Source: Chryseobacterium sp. FP211-J200 (GTDB taxonomy: Bacteria > Bacteroidota > Bacteroidia > Flavobacteriales > Weeksellaceae). Taken from it: a stretch of DNA of 62,857 bases. The position numbers were made by a program, and so were the translations under genes. This document shows, one piece after another, positions 33,390-42,176 of the stretch. The stretch is from positions 1-62,857 of the forward strand of contig NZ_LSHB01000053.1 in the NCBI RefSeq assembly GCF_001643375.1, read 5' to 3'. Position 1 is the stretch's first letter; each line of letters begins with the position of its first letter. The notes beneath the pieces are model-generated. The model made no database searches, was not told the DNA's origin, and saw only the letters and a program-made list of their open reading frames with translations.

Positions 33390-34199
33390 ATGAAGCAGCA
33401 ATTACTCAAGATCTTATCATTTGCAGTACTTCTTGGCAGCAATCTCGATGCCCAGACCTACAATAATCTTTTTAGGACCAAAGACAGAATGGACAATCTG
33501 GAAGACTTTGACCTAAAGAAATTCAGCTATGGATTTTTTCTTGCTGCCAACAACTTTGACTATAAAATGAATCTCAGCCCGATCTATGGGATGGATGGTA
33601 ATCAGAATCTTGTAGAATCGAAATCTACATACAGCTTCGGCGCCGGTTTGATAGGGAAAATGAGACTTAATGAATTCTTTGACCTCCGTATAGAACCAGG
33701 TTTGCACTTTGTACAAAGAGATTTGACCTTCAACACGTTTGACCACGTCAATAGTCTATTTCCTGGAGGTGTACCACTTCCCGATGGCACTTTTTCCGAG
33801 GTCATCACACAACCAGGTGAAGAACAAATTAAAAAAATTGTAAAATCCACTTACATTGACATTCCGATCTTGTTGGAAGTGCATGGCGACCGTTGGTACA
33901 ACTCACGTCCTTATGCCGCTGCAGGGATCAATTATTTGGTGAATCTGCAATCCAATCAAACTTCTTTGGATGATAATCAGCAAAACACTTTCCGTACGAC
34001 CACGCACAATTTTGGTTGGAGCGCAGAGATCGGGATCCAGTTGTATTTCAGCAGATTTAAATTTACGCCAGCGATTCGTGGGACATTCTTTACTAATAAT
34101 GAATTGGTTGCCGACAAAGCCACAACACCACCTTATTGGACGCCAGCCATATCGACGATGCAGACCAGAGCTTTTATGCTGGTCCTGAAATTTGAATAA
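33390..34199 (+). CDS. porT: PorT-family outer membrane protein (T9SS/gliding component)
   Basis: A 269-residue product with a signal peptide (about residues 1-21) and a predicted barrel of strands such as FFLAANNFDYKM, YSFGAGLIGKMRLNEFFDLRIEPGLHF and RPYAAAGINYL. The porT-type arrangement immediately after ubiE, plus this pattern, fits the PorT/SprT T9SS component of Flavobacteriia. It acts in the outer membrane secretion machine that exports proteins such as the sorting-domain protein encoded at 50925. A short hairpin with a T-run follows at 34209-34233. Confidence 0.8.
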   Translation: MKQQLLKILSFAVLLGSNLDAQTYNNLFRTKDRMDNLEDFDLKKFSYGFFLAANNFDYKMNLSPIYGMDGNQNLVESKSTYSFGAGLIGKMRLNEFFDLRIEPGLHFVQRDLTFNTFDHVNSLFPGGVPLPDGTFSEVITQPGEEQIKKIVKSTYIDIPILLEVHGDRWYNSRPYAAAGINYLVNLQSNQTSLDDNQQNTFRTTTHNFGWSAEIGIQLYFSRFKFTPAIRGTFFTNNELVADKATTPPYWTPAISTMQTRAFMLVLKFE

Positions 34200-34208
34200 A
34201 ATATAAAT

Positions 34209-34233
34209 CGAGCTTTTTTTAAGGCTCTTTTTT
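34209..34233 (+). terminator. Probable terminator behind porT
   Basis: A short stem GAGC/GGCTC with a T-rich loop is followed by eight T residues. The stem is short, so confidence is moderate. Confidence 0.5.
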
Positions 34234-34414
34234 TTGTCGAATATCAAACTAGAAGATTCTCAACGCTTTCATTTTTAATTATTTTGATGGACTACTTAAA
34301 GTTAAATCATTAAAAATCAAACAGAAGCAACATCTATCTAACAAAAGAGAAATAACGTATTAAATCATCATTAATTTTTCCTATTTTTGTAAAAGTTAGA
34401 ATTTAATTCTGGTT

Positions 34415-34717
34415 ATGTTAGGCGAATTAGAAAACAACTTTTCTGCTTTAGAAAAAAGGATCCTCAATCTTTACAAGAAGTTTAAGAATCTTTCGGAAAA
34501 ACACGCAGAAACGTCTGAGGAGCTACAAAAATTGAGGGAGGAATACATGGAGGAGAAACGCAGAAACCAGATCTTAGCAGAAGAAAACAAAGAATTAAAA
34601 CTTTATTCAGCAATATCAGGAAACGCAGAACACAACCGACTGATGAAAAATCACATCAACAGATTGGTAAAAGAAATAGATATGTGTGTTTCTGAATTAC
34701 AAAACACCGGCCTATAA
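34415..34717 (+). CDS. Coiled-coil protein upstream of ZapA
   Basis: A 100-residue, almost entirely alpha-helical protein rich in Lys and Glu with regular heptads (ELEKRILNLYKKFKNL...SEELQKLREEYMEE). It is two bases from zapA, so it is probably coexpressed and may act in the same cell-division complex, in the manner of ZapB-like coiled coils. This is by context and composition only. A TATTTTTG box at 34382-34389 can serve as the -7 promoter element for both genes. Confidence 0.65.
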   Translation: MLGELENNFSALEKRILNLYKKFKNLSEKHAETSEELQKLREEYMEEKRRNQILAEENKELKLYSAISGNAEHNRLMKNHINRLVKEIDMCVSELQNTGL

Positions 34718-34719
34718 CT

Positions 34720-35007
34720 ATGGATTTCAGAAGAATAACTATAAATATTGCCGGAAGAAACTATCCGCTGAACGTACCAGCAGCCGAGGAAGAAACCCTC
34801 AGAAAAGTCGGTAAGCAGATAGAAAGTATGATAAAGGACTTCGAAGCCAATTTCGATGTGAGAGATAAGCAGGATGCACTTGCCATGTGTGTTTTGAAAC
34901 TCGGGACCAACGCAGAAGTCTATTCTTTAAACAATGAGAAAAATATTAAAAATACAAACGAGCGCTTGGTGAAGATCAATGCACTCCTAGAGCAATTGGA
35001 AAAATAA
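34720..35007 (+). CDS. zapA: Cell division protein ZapA
   Basis: A 95-residue product with the ZapA layout: an N-terminal FRRITINIAGRNYPLNV strand region, then a helical, coiled-coil-prone part with EEETLRKVGKQIESMIKDF and a Leu-rich end. ZapA stabilises FtsZ filaments at the division site. The immediately downstream structured RNA (35028-35197) repeats the zapA-6S RNA neighbourhood known from other bacteria. Confidence 0.85.
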   Translation: MDFRRITINIAGRNYPLNVPAAEEETLRKVGKQIESMIKDFEANFDVRDKQDALAMCVLKLGTNAEVYSLNNEKNIKNTNERLVKINALLEQLEK

Positions 35008-35342
35008 GATTTTTCGAATTTACAAGTTGCCTACAATAGTTCTAACACAAAGAAGTAAACTCAACAATTAAAAATTACCGGACGAAAGTTCATTTGATGG
35101 CGTGCTGCCTTGCGCAGATTACAGAGAATGAAAATCAGTTCAAATCGTGTTTTTATGGAGTTTACTCTATAACTGAACTGTTGTAGGTTTTTTTTATGTA
35201 TGATGTACAAAGTCAAAATGTATAAGTACTAAGATCAAGAAAAATAATATTAAATAAAAAAAGGACCTGAGAAGTCTTTGTACATTGTACTTTTTACCTT
35301 GTACATTAAATTAAAAACAAAACTCAACATATATATAAATTT
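35008..35342. other. 335-bp intergenic region holding a 6S-like RNA
   Basis: Contains the 6S-like RNA at 35028-35197 and its poly-T end. The rest (about 35198-35342) is AT-rich with two related short words, TGTACAAAGTCAAAATG near 35205 and TTGTACATTGTAC near 35278, and no open frame. It should hold the rny promoter. Confidence 0.6.
35028..35197 (+). ncRNA. 6S-like regulatory RNA (6S-Flavo type)
   Basis: A closing stem CCTACAATAGTTC (35030-35042) pairs with GAACTGTTGTAGG (35175-35187). Inside it AGTAAACTC (about 35056) pairs with GAGTTTACT (about 35159), and the central part contains TGGCGTGCTGCCTTGCGCAG. A run of T follows the stem. The long imperfect hairpin with a large central bulge mimics an open promoter, the way 6S RNA binds and holds RNA polymerase. 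Its place just behind zapA matches 6S loci elsewhere. The family label is recalled, not searched. Confidence 0.75.
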
Positions 35343-36914
35343 ATGGACACAATTACCATTATCATCGGTGTCGTAGCACTCATCGTAGGAGCGGTTGCAG
35401 GACTTTTCTTCGGAAAGAGTTCTTTGAACACAAAAGCGCAATACGTAGTAGAAGATGCTAAAAAGACAGCCGAAAACATTATAGAAAAAGCCAATGTACA
35501 AGCCGAAGCTGTAAAGAAAGAAAAACACCTTCAGGCAAAAGAGAAATTCCTTGAACTGAAATCCCAGCACGATGCGGATATCCAATCAAGAGAAAGAAAA
35601 ATGCAGGAGGCTGAAAAACGTACCAAAGACAAGGAAAACAAACTGAACGACGAGCTTAGCAAAGCCGGAAAATTAGAAAAAGACCTTGAAAGACAAGTTG
35701 GCGATTACAACAAAAAACTGGAAGTTGTTCAGAAGAAACAACATGATCTGGAAGTTGCAACAGCTCAAAAAGTAGAGATGCTTGAGAAAATATCCAATTA
35801 CTCGGCAGAAGAAGCCAAGTCCGAATTGGTAGAATCTTTGAAAGCTGAAGCTAAGACCAAAGCGTCAGCACACGTTCAAAGCATTATGGAAGAAGCGCAG
35901 TTGAATGCGAAAAATGAAGCGAGAAAAATCATTATCCAGACTATCCAAAGAATTGGTACAGAGCAGGCCGTTGAAAACTCGGTTTCTGTTTTCAATATCG
36001 AATCTGATGAGATCAAAGGTAGGATCATCGGGCGTGAAGGTAGAAATATCCGTGCGTTGGAAGCAGCAACAGGTGTTGAAATTATCGTAGATGATACGCC
36101 GGAAGCTATCCTTCTTTCTTGTTTCGACCCTGTGAGAAGAGAGATCGCGAGATTGTCCCTTCACAGATTGGTGACAGACGGTAGGATCCACCCAGCGAGA
36201 ATCGAGGAAGTGGTTGAAAAAACAAGAAAACAAATCGAGGAAGAGATCATTGAGGTTGGTAAAAGAACCATCATCGATCTTGGAATCCACGGTCTTCATC
36301 CAGAATTGGTAAAAGTAGTTGGTAGAATGAAATTCCGTTCATCTTACGGACAAAACCTTCTGCAACACTCCAGAGAAGTTGCAAACATTGCAGCAACAAT
36401 GGCAGCCGAATTAGGATTAAATGTAAAATTGGCTAAACGTGCAGGTCTATTACACGATATCGGGAAAGTTCCTGAGCAGGAATCTGAATTGCCACACGCA
36501 CTTCTTGGAATGCAATGGGCGGAGAAATATGGTGAAAATGCGGAAGTCATCAATGCAATCGGAGCTCACCACGATGAGATCGAAATGACCTCTCTCCTAT
36601 CGCCGATCATCCAGGTTGCCGATGCAATTTCAGGAGCAAGACCAGGTGCAAGAAGACAAGTTTTGGAATCTTACATCCAAAGGTTGAAAGACCTAGAAGC
36701 TGCAGCTTTGAGTTTTGATGGTGTTTCTAGTGCTTATGCTATCCAGGCTGGTAGAGAACTTAGAGTAATGGTGGAAAGCGGCAAAGTGAATGATGAAAAT
36801 GCTCATCAATTGTCTTATGACATCTCTGAGAAGATCCAGAATGAGTTGACTTATCCAGGACAAGTAAGGGTAACGGTTATTAGAGAAACAAGATCTGTGA
36901 ATATCGCGAGATAA
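35343..36914 (+). CDS. rny: Ribonuclease Y
   Basis: A membrane-anchored endoribonuclease that initiates mRNA decay. The 523-residue product has an N-terminal membrane segment (about residues 4-23), a long charged coiled coil to about residue 200, a KH RNA-binding domain with [27 protein letters not shown] (about 228-254), and an HD nuclease domain with [10 protein letters not shown]. Normal length, with a shared hairpin terminator downstream. Confidence 0.93.
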   Translation: MDTITIIIGVVALIVGAVAGLFFGKSSLNTKAQYVVEDAKKTAENIIEKANVQAEAVKKEKHLQAKEKFLELKSQHDADIQSRERKMQEAEKRTKDKENKLNDELSKAGKLEKDLERQVGDYNKKLEVVQKKQHDLEVATAQKVEMLEKISNYSAEEAKSELVESLKAEAKTKASAHVQSIMEEAQLNAKNEARKIIIQTIQRIGTEQAVENSVSVFNIESDEIKGRIIGREGRNIRALEAATGVEIIVDDTPEAILLSCFDPVRREIARLSLHRLVTDGRIHPARIEEVVEKTRKQIEEEIIEVGKRTIIDLGIHGLHPELVKVVGRMKFRSSYGQNLLQHSREVANIAATMAAELGLNVKLAKRAGLLHDIGKVPEQESELPHALLGMQWAEKYGENAEVINAIGAHHDEIEMTSLLSPIIQVADAISGARPGARRQVLESYIQRLKDLEAAALSFDGVSSAYAIQAGRELRVMVESGKVNDENAHQLSYDISEKIQNELTYPGQVRVTVIRETRSVNIAR

Positions 36915-36935
36915 TTTTCAGTTTGATATAATAAC

Positions 36936-36963
36936 AAAAGGCTTCCAGATTTGGAAGCCTTTC
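36936..36963. terminator. Bidirectional hairpin terminator between rny and ggt
   Basis: AAAAGGCTTCC and GGAAGCCTTT form a perfect stem with a six-base loop. It is A-rich on the left and T-rich on the right, so it can stop both the plus-strand rny and the minus-strand ggt transcripts. Confidence 0.8.
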
Positions 36964-36985
36964 TTATTTAATATTGTATAAAAAC

Positions 36986-38674
36986 TTATTCCACCGCAAC
37001 AGAATCATCACCTCTCCCATCTGCAACAGCGTGAATGGTTTTATTATCATCTACCACGATCATCTCAGTTTTTCCGATCTTTTTGATTTTTTCAAATTTG
37101 TAATTCTTTTGCTCTAAAGCTTTGATGGTCGTTTCAGGGAAATTATTTTCGACTTTCACGATTTCTGGTAACCATTGGTGATGGAACTTCGGAGCGTTGA
37201 CAGAGAAGTTGGCATTTTGTTTAAAATCAATGACGCCTACGATCGCTTGAAATACCGACGTCGGAATTGTAGTTCCCCCCGGCGTTCCTACGACGATTTT
37301 AACTTTGTTGTCCTTTAATACTAATGTTGGCGTCATAGAAGATAGCATTCTTTTCCCCGGTTCAATTTTGTTTGCTTCTCCACCAACGGCACCGAACATG
37401 TTTGGGACACCAGGTTTTATGGAGAAGTCGTCCATTTCGTTATTCAGGAAGAATCCAGCTCCGGAAACCACGGTTTTACTTCCATAATATCCGTTAAGCG
37501 TTGTAGTCACAGAGACGGCATTTCCGAACTTGTCCAAGATCGAGATGTGCGTCGTTTGCATGCTTTCCTTTGGATTGGTATTGATGATATTTCCAACATC
37601 TTTGCTTGGCGTCGCTTGTTTCGGATTGTAGGATTTCCAACGGTTTTTCAAATATTCGTCAGAGATCAGCATTTGCGTTTTGTCCTCGATAAAATCCGGG
37701 TCGCCCATATATTCAGCCCTGTCGGCAAAGGCTCTTCTCTCTGCTTCTACCATGATCTGAACTGCCTCTGCAGAATTCTGCTGGTACTTGGATAGATCCT
37801 CGTAAGACGCCATTTTCAACATTTGAGCTAGCAAAGTTCCGCCACTTGAGGGCAATGGCATCGCTACTATCTGATGACCTTTGTAATCGAAGACCAAGGG
37901 CGTTCTTTCTTTCGTTTTATAATTTTTAAGGTCTTGAGATTGGACAATGCCGTTTCCTAATTTCATTTCGGCAAGAATTAGATCTGCCGTTTTGCCTTGA
38001 TAAAATTCCTTCTCGCCACCTTTTTGGATTCTTTTCAATGTTTCCGCCAATTCTTTTTGAATGAGCAAGTCTCCAATTTTCCAATCCTGATCTTTTACGA
38101 AAACTGTTTTGTTCTTATTATTTTTCAGGAAATCTCCTTTGTGTGTATTCAGTAACGTAGCTTCGGGTTCCGTGATCGCGAAACCTTTTTCTGCTAAAGC
38201 GATTGCTGGCTCAATTAATTTTGAGAACGGCAATTTTGCATATTTCAAAGTTTCGAACATTCCGGAAATACTTCCTGGAACGCCCACCGCCAATCTCCCA
38301 TATTGTGAAAGGTCTGTATTAGCATTTCCTTTCTTATCCCAATACATATCAAACGACGCTTTGGAAGGCGCAGTTTCACGGTAATCCAAGGCTATTTTCT
38401 TACCTTCCGCCGTTGTTGCGACCAGAAATCCGCCACCACCGAGATTTCCGGCCTGCGGATAAACGACCGCTAAAGCCAACTGGGTGGCGATGACAGCATC
38501 GAAGGCATTTCCGCCCTGTTTCAACATTTGTGCACCGGCTTCACTTGCCAGAGGATGGGCACAAACCACGACACCTTTGTTTTGCACTTTGACCTCTTTG
38601 ATGATGTTAATGTCTGTATATTGTGCAGAAACGGTGATGGATAAGAAGAAAGCTGCGTATAATACTTTTTTCAT
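36986..38674 (-). CDS. ggt: Gamma-glutamyltransferase
   Basis: A secreted, self-processing enzyme that splits glutathione and transfers the gamma-glutamyl group. The 562-residue product has a signal peptide (residues 1-17), then the heavy-chain signature GLGGGGFLV-like NLGGGGFLV (about 77-85) and PSSGGT (about 275-280). The light chain starts at the catalytic Thr of TTHISI (residue 374) and continues KFGNAVSVTTTLN. Processing at this Thr would give the two subunits. It is separated from the pentapeptide gene by a family A element. Confidence 0.92.
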   Translation of the reverse strand: MKKVLYAAFFLSITVSAQYTDINIIKEVKVQNKGVVVCAHPLASEAGAQMLKQGGNAFDAVIATQLALAVVYPQAGNLGGGGFLVATTAEGKKIALDYRETAPSKASFDMYWDKKGNANTDLSQYGRLAVGVPGSISGMFETLKYAKLPFSKLIEPAIALAEKGFAITEPEATLLNTHKGDFLKNNKNKTVFVKDQDWKIGDLLIQKELAETLKRIQKGGEKEFYQGKTADLILAEMKLGNGIVQSQDLKNYKTKERTPLVFDYKGHQIVAMPLPSSGGTLLAQMLKMASYEDLSKYQQNSAEAVQIMVEAERRAFADRAEYMGDPDFIEDKTQMLISDEYLKNRWKSYNPKQATPSKDVGNIINTNPKESMQTTHISILDKFGNAVSVTTTLNGYYGSKTVVSGAGFFLNNEMDDFSIKPGVPNMFGAVGGEANKIEPGKRMLSSMTPTLVLKDNKVKIVVGTPGGTTIPTSVFQAIVGVIDFKQNANFSVNAPKFHHQWLPEIVKVENNFPETTIKALEQKNYKFEKIKKIGKTEMIVVDDNKTIHAVADGRGDDSVAVE

Positions 38675-38843
38675 ATTGATATTTTTTAATTTTCTTTGAT
38701 AATTTTTTTTTCAATTATGTCATTCCGTAGGAATCTAAATTGTCTTCGTAGTCGTTGACTTCTCTAAACAACTTCAAAAGTTTTTACTATGATCTAATGA
38801 CAAAATTTCGCTTTTATGTTGACGTTTGTTTTATACTCGATCT

Positions 38844-38954
38844 GCAGCCCGGCTTGAGCGGAAATCCTTTTTGCGGATGGAAAGCAAAGGCAAAAAGATT
38901 GACTTCGTCGAACCACTTCGTTAGGTTTGGGAGCGGAAGACGGATATAGCTGCC
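38844..38954. repeat. Dispersed palindromic intergenic element, family A (long form)
   Basis: GCAGCCCGGCTTGAGCGGAA ... GACTTCGTCGAACCACTTC ... GGGAGCGGAAGACGG ... GCTGCC. It is the copy closest to the one at 27207 and shares its extra internal segment. Just before it, about 38717-38734, lies GTCATTCCGTAGGAATC, a word typical of flavobacterial intergenic repeats. Confidence 0.8.
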
Positions 38955-38969
38955 ATAAAATTTTAATTT

Positions 38970-39530
38970 TTAATCGATAATGATCTGTAATCTGTCCAAC
39001 AATCCAGAGAGATTATCTTTTGCAAATTTGGTTTTTTTGAGTTGATTTTTATTGGGATCGATGGAAAAATTGATAGCGTTTTTGAGATTGGCGTTGTCAA
39101 GAATTGTTCTATCGAAAACCGCGTCTGTCAAATTGGATTGGTCAAAAAATGAATTTGAAAGGTTAGCTTCTGTAAAATCTACTTCTTTCAGACTACAATT
39201 TTTGAACGTTGTTTTCCGAATGTCCAATTGATAAAACGACGAATGATCCAAAATACAATCTTCAAATTTGAAAGATATATTGAACGAATGCGCATCCTCA
39301 AAATTGAGTCCGATCATCTTGCAATTCTTGAAAATGACGTCACGAAAAGCCGTCTGATGGATCTTCGCATTGCTGAGATCACAATCTTTGAAGTCGCAAT
39401 CTGAGAATTTGAAATCGGACAGATTCTGACCAGAAAAATTGATGTCGGTGAAAACACAATTTTCATAATCTGCCTTATCCAATTCAGTGAAATCGGTTTT
39501 CGTAAATTTTTGTTCTGAGAAATAATTCAT
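38970..39530 (-). CDS. Pentapeptide repeat protein
   Basis: A 186-residue protein in which most of residues 15-165 follow the A(D/N)LxF pentapeptide pattern (for example FSGQNLSDFKFSDCDFKDCD and ANLSNSFFDQSNLTDAVFD), so it should form a right-handed quadrilateral beta-helix. Some members (Qnr, MfpA) mimic DNA and protect gyrase, but that cannot be inferred here. It abuts the bestrophin gene (39531), whose stop is adjacent to this ATG, so the two are probably one transcript. Confidence 0.85.
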   Translation of the reverse strand: MNYFSEQKFTKTDFTELDKADYENCVFTDINFSGQNLSDFKFSDCDFKDCDLSNAKIHQTAFRDVIFKNCKMIGLNFEDAHSFNISFKFEDCILDHSSFYQLDIRKTTFKNCSLKEVDFTEANLSNSFFDQSNLTDAVFDRTILDNANLKNAINFSIDPNKNQLKKTKFAKDNLSGLLDRLQIIID

Positions 39531-40454
39531 TTAGTCTATAAAATAAGAATTGGAAGCTTCAATTTTTGGTTGTGAAATCTGCGCCTGTTCAAAGATGGAA
39601 AATTCTATCGTTTTGCAAAGCGCGTTAAGCGCGAGATCATTCTCCTCCTCATCAAACGGATCCTGGATCTCCTTGATGATAGCATCCAACGCAATAAATG
39701 TATAACTGATGAGCAAAACGATGATCGGCATCATCCAACCGACAGCGTCTACCAAACCGAATGGCAACCAAAAACAGTACATATAGACCGTCCTGTGGAG
39801 CAAAACGTTGTAGGCAAACGGTAAAGGCGTGTTCGCAAGCCTTTCACAACCACCTACGATGTTTGATAATTGATTCAGTTGATGATCTAAGGAAGTTAAA
39901 ACGATGGTGTCCATATTCTTTTCTCGATTCTGAGTATTGATCCACTCGCCCATGATATCCAACAAAATAATCGGTTTGAATTTTTTATCCTTTATTTTTT
40001 CGAAGTTCTCATCAGACAATAATTCTTTCAGTCTGTCATTCGCATCTTTGTTTCTCAGTTGGAAGTTGAGCGCCCAGCAAACCGCTGAGATCATTTTGAC
40101 AAATTCCTGTTTTTTAATTTTTGAATCGGGAGAATCATCATTAATTAATGTCAAAACCTGACGTGTTAAAGACCTTGTTTCTATGACCAATAATCCCCAA
40201 AGTTTGCGTCCTTCCCAAAACCTATCGTAGCTGGCAGAGTTGCAAAATCCCATAAAAATTGCCAGAGATAAACCTAGCAAAGTAAAGATCGCGGGATTGA
40301 GATGCACTTTATAATCGTAGATATTCCCTTTGAAATAGAGGACAACCAGCGAAAAAATCGTGATGACCAACAATTGTGGAATGATCTTGCGAAGAACAGA
40401 ACCTTTCCAGACGAACAGCATTTTCAACCAATTGGTTCTTTCTCTAATGATCAT
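39531..40454 (-). CDS. Bestrophin-family chloride channel-like membrane protein
   Basis: A 307-residue product with the bacterial bestrophin (UPF0187) features: the N-terminal NWLKMLFVWKGSVLRKI, SYDRFWEGRKLWGLLVIETRSL (about residues 76-97) and a C-terminal region with ALDAIIKEIQDPFDEEENDL, the acidic cluster of the gate and calcium region. Members form pentameric anion channels in the membrane. It is cotranscribed with the pentapeptide gene. Confidence 0.88.
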   Translation of the reverse strand: MIIRERTNWLKMLFVWKGSVLRKIIPQLLVITIFSLVVLYFKGNIYDYKVHLNPAIFTLLGLSLAIFMGFCNSASYDRFWEGRKLWGLLVIETRSLTRQVLTLINDDSPDSKIKKQEFVKMISAVCWALNFQLRNKDANDRLKELLSDENFEKIKDKKFKPIILLDIMGEWINTQNREKNMDTIVLTSLDHQLNQLSNIVGGCERLANTPLPFAYNVLLHRTVYMYCFWLPFGLVDAVGWMMPIIVLLISYTFIALDAIIKEIQDPFDEEENDLALNALCKTIEFSIFEQAQISQPKIEASNSYFID

Positions 40455-40543
40455 GGTAAAATAAATTATAAAAAGTCCTATTTTAGACCTTTCAAAAAAG
40501 TATATAAAATTACTGAATAGTTTGATGAAGCCGAAATTCTTAA

Positions 40544-41887
40544 ATGGAAAATTCTAAAAAAGTTTTAATTGTCACGTATTATTGGCCGCCCGCTGGTGGA
40601 CCCGGCGTTCAGCGTTGGCTGAAGTTTGCAAAATACCTTCCCGAGTTTGGTTGGGAACCCATCATCTACACGCCAGAAAACCCGAGTTACCCTTTGGTGG
40701 ACGAAACTTTGACTAAAGAAGTTCCTAAAGATTTGAAAATAGTGAAAACTAATATTTGGGAACCTTATCAGATCGCGGAGAAATTCAGTAAGAGTAATAA
40801 AAAGTTCAAAGGAGGGCAGTTTGATGTTGGGAAGAATCAGTCTTTGGTTTCTAAGCTTTCAATCTTTATAAGAGGGAATTTTTTCATTCCAGATGCAAGG
40901 AAATTCTGGGTGAAACCTTCAATCAAATTTTTAAAGAATTATCTGACCGAAAATCATATTGATACGATTGTCACCACTGGTCCGCCACATAGTTTGCATT
41001 TGATCGGACTAGGACTGAAAAAGGAATTACCAAACCTGAAATGGATCGCTGATTTCCGTGATCCCTGGACAGAGATCTCTTATTATAAACATTTGAAACT
41101 GACTTCTGATTCTGACAGAAAACATAGAGAACTTGAGAAATCGGTTTTTAAAAATGCTGATTTGACGCTAGCGACAAGTTATACGGATGCAGAGAATTTC
41201 AGGAAAAACGGCGCGAATGCTTTTTGTGTGACGAATGGATTTGATAAAAATGTTGAATCGTTAAATCGTGAAATTGTAAAAAATGATATTGACAGTTTAA
41301 CGATTTTACAAAATAACAATTCTACAAAATTCACTTTGAGTTATGTTGGCGTTTTGGAGCAGTTAAGAAATCCGGAGAATCTTTGGAAGGCTTTGATTGC
41401 ACTTTCTGAAAAATATCAGGATTTTGCTAAAGATTTTGAATTGAAATTTGTGGGACGAGTGGATGATAAGATCCTGAATCAGATCGAGAATTCTGTTTTG
41501 AAAAATAACATAAAGAATCTTGGTTATTTGGCGCACGATGAATCTGTGAAGGAAATGGAAAGTTCTGACCTTCTTTTGATCACCAATTTCCCAAATGAAA
41601 GTTCCAAAGGTATTATTCCGGGAAAGTTGTTTGAATATCTGGCGACTGGAAAAAAAATCATTTCTTTTGGACCGAAAAATGCGGATGTGGAAACGATTTT
41701 GCACAAAACCAAAGCTGGGAAACATTTTGATTATTCTGAAACTTTTGAGATTCAGGAATTTATATTTTTGCTTTATGAAGATTGGAAAAATGGAAAATCG
41801 ATTCAGAATTCGGCTAATATTAATGAATTCAGTCGAAGAGAATTGACCAAGGAATTGGCTGGTAAGTTGGAAAGTTTGAGTGTCTGA
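40544..41887 (+). CDS. Glycosyltransferase, GT4-like, with a repeat-derived insertion
   Basis: A 447-residue product with an N-terminal KKVLIVTYYWPPAGGPGVQRW, typical of GT4-type glycosyltransferases that use a nucleotide sugar, and a C-terminal KGIIPGKLFEYLATGKKII that holds the donor-binding Glu. Residues 237-261 (NVESLNREIVKNDIDSLTIL and following) interrupt the expected short link between TNGFD and KFTLSYVG. They are encoded by 41252-41327, which is a copy of the AT-rich inverted repeat seen at 25447 and 26692. The 3' end also runs into a G-rich micro-repeat. Confidence 0.82.
   Translation: MENSKKVLIVTYYWPPAGGPGVQRWLKFAKYLPEFGWEPIIYTPENPSYPLVDETLTKEVPKDLKIVKTNIWEPYQIAEKFSKSNKKFKGGQFDVGKNQSLVSKLSIFIRGNFFIPDARKFWVKPSIKFLKNYLTENHIDTIVTTGPPHSLHLIGLGLKKELPNLKWIADFRDPWTEISYYKHLKLTSDSDRKHRELEKSVFKNADLTLATSYTDAENFRKNGANAFCVTNGFDKNVESLNREIVKNDIDSLTILQNNNSTKFTLSYVGVLEQLRNPENLWKALIALSEKYQDFAKDFELKFVGRVDDKILNQIENSVLKNNIKNLGYLAHDESVKEMESSDLLLITNFPNESSKGIIPGKLFEYLATGKKIISFGPKNADVETILHKTKAGKHFDYSETFEIQEFIFLLYEDWKNGKSIQNSANINEFSRRELTKELAGKLESLSV
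41252..41327. repeat. AT-rich inverted repeat, TCGTTAAA type (copy 3, in-frame inside a gene)
   Basis: GTTGAATCGTTAAATCGTGA on the left and TTTAACGATTTTACAAAATA followed by ACAATTCTAC on the right pair over 22 of 30 positions by eye. Its 76 bp are nearly 25 codons and contain no stop in the gene's frame. Confidence 0.7.
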
Positions 41888-41940
41888 GGGTTGGAGAGTT
41901 TTAGGGTTTTGAGAAACGTCATTTGATTTGAAAAGGTTCA

Positions 41941-42093
41941 GCTCTGCGAAGCGCGTGAGCGATGGTAGTGGATATCCTTTTTATTTTTTTGTCTGAAATC
42001 AAAATTTGGGAACCCAAGCGTCCTGAAAAAATAAAAAGATAGGAACGGACAGCGCGACCCGAGCATTGGACAAGCTTTGGAGAGGGGCACGCC
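41941..42093. repeat. Dispersed palindromic intergenic element, family C
   Basis: GCTCTGCGAAGCGCGTGAGC ... GGATATCCTTTTTA ... TAAAAAGATAGGAACGGACA then GCGCGACCCGAGC. The core GGATATCCTTTTT/AAAAAGAT-GGAACGGA has the same order as family A. No second copy is in the window. It is preceded by a G-rich micro-repeat (41879-41923). Confidence 0.6.
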
Positions 42094-42117
42094 AAAAATA
42101 TTCTGAATATTAAATTG

Positions 42118-42133
42118 TTGGCACAAATTTTTC
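42118..42133 (+). promoter_or_regulatory. Possible sigma-54-like promoter upstream of the YtxH-like gene
   Basis: TTGGCACAAATTTTTC has the conserved -24 half TTGGCAC at the right distance from a -12 half, but the -12 reads TTTC instead of TTGC. It lies 44 bp before the ATG at 42177. Confidence 0.25.
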
Positions 42134-42176
42134 TTGTAACTTGAGTAATTAATATTTAACAATAAAAAATTATATC

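Noticed and set aside
38844-38954. The GCAGCCCGG... repeats as CRISPR-like or IS ends
   Set aside because: Copies are far apart, palindromic and not regularly spaced with unique spacers, and no cas genes or transposase are nearby; they fit dispersed intergenic elements better.
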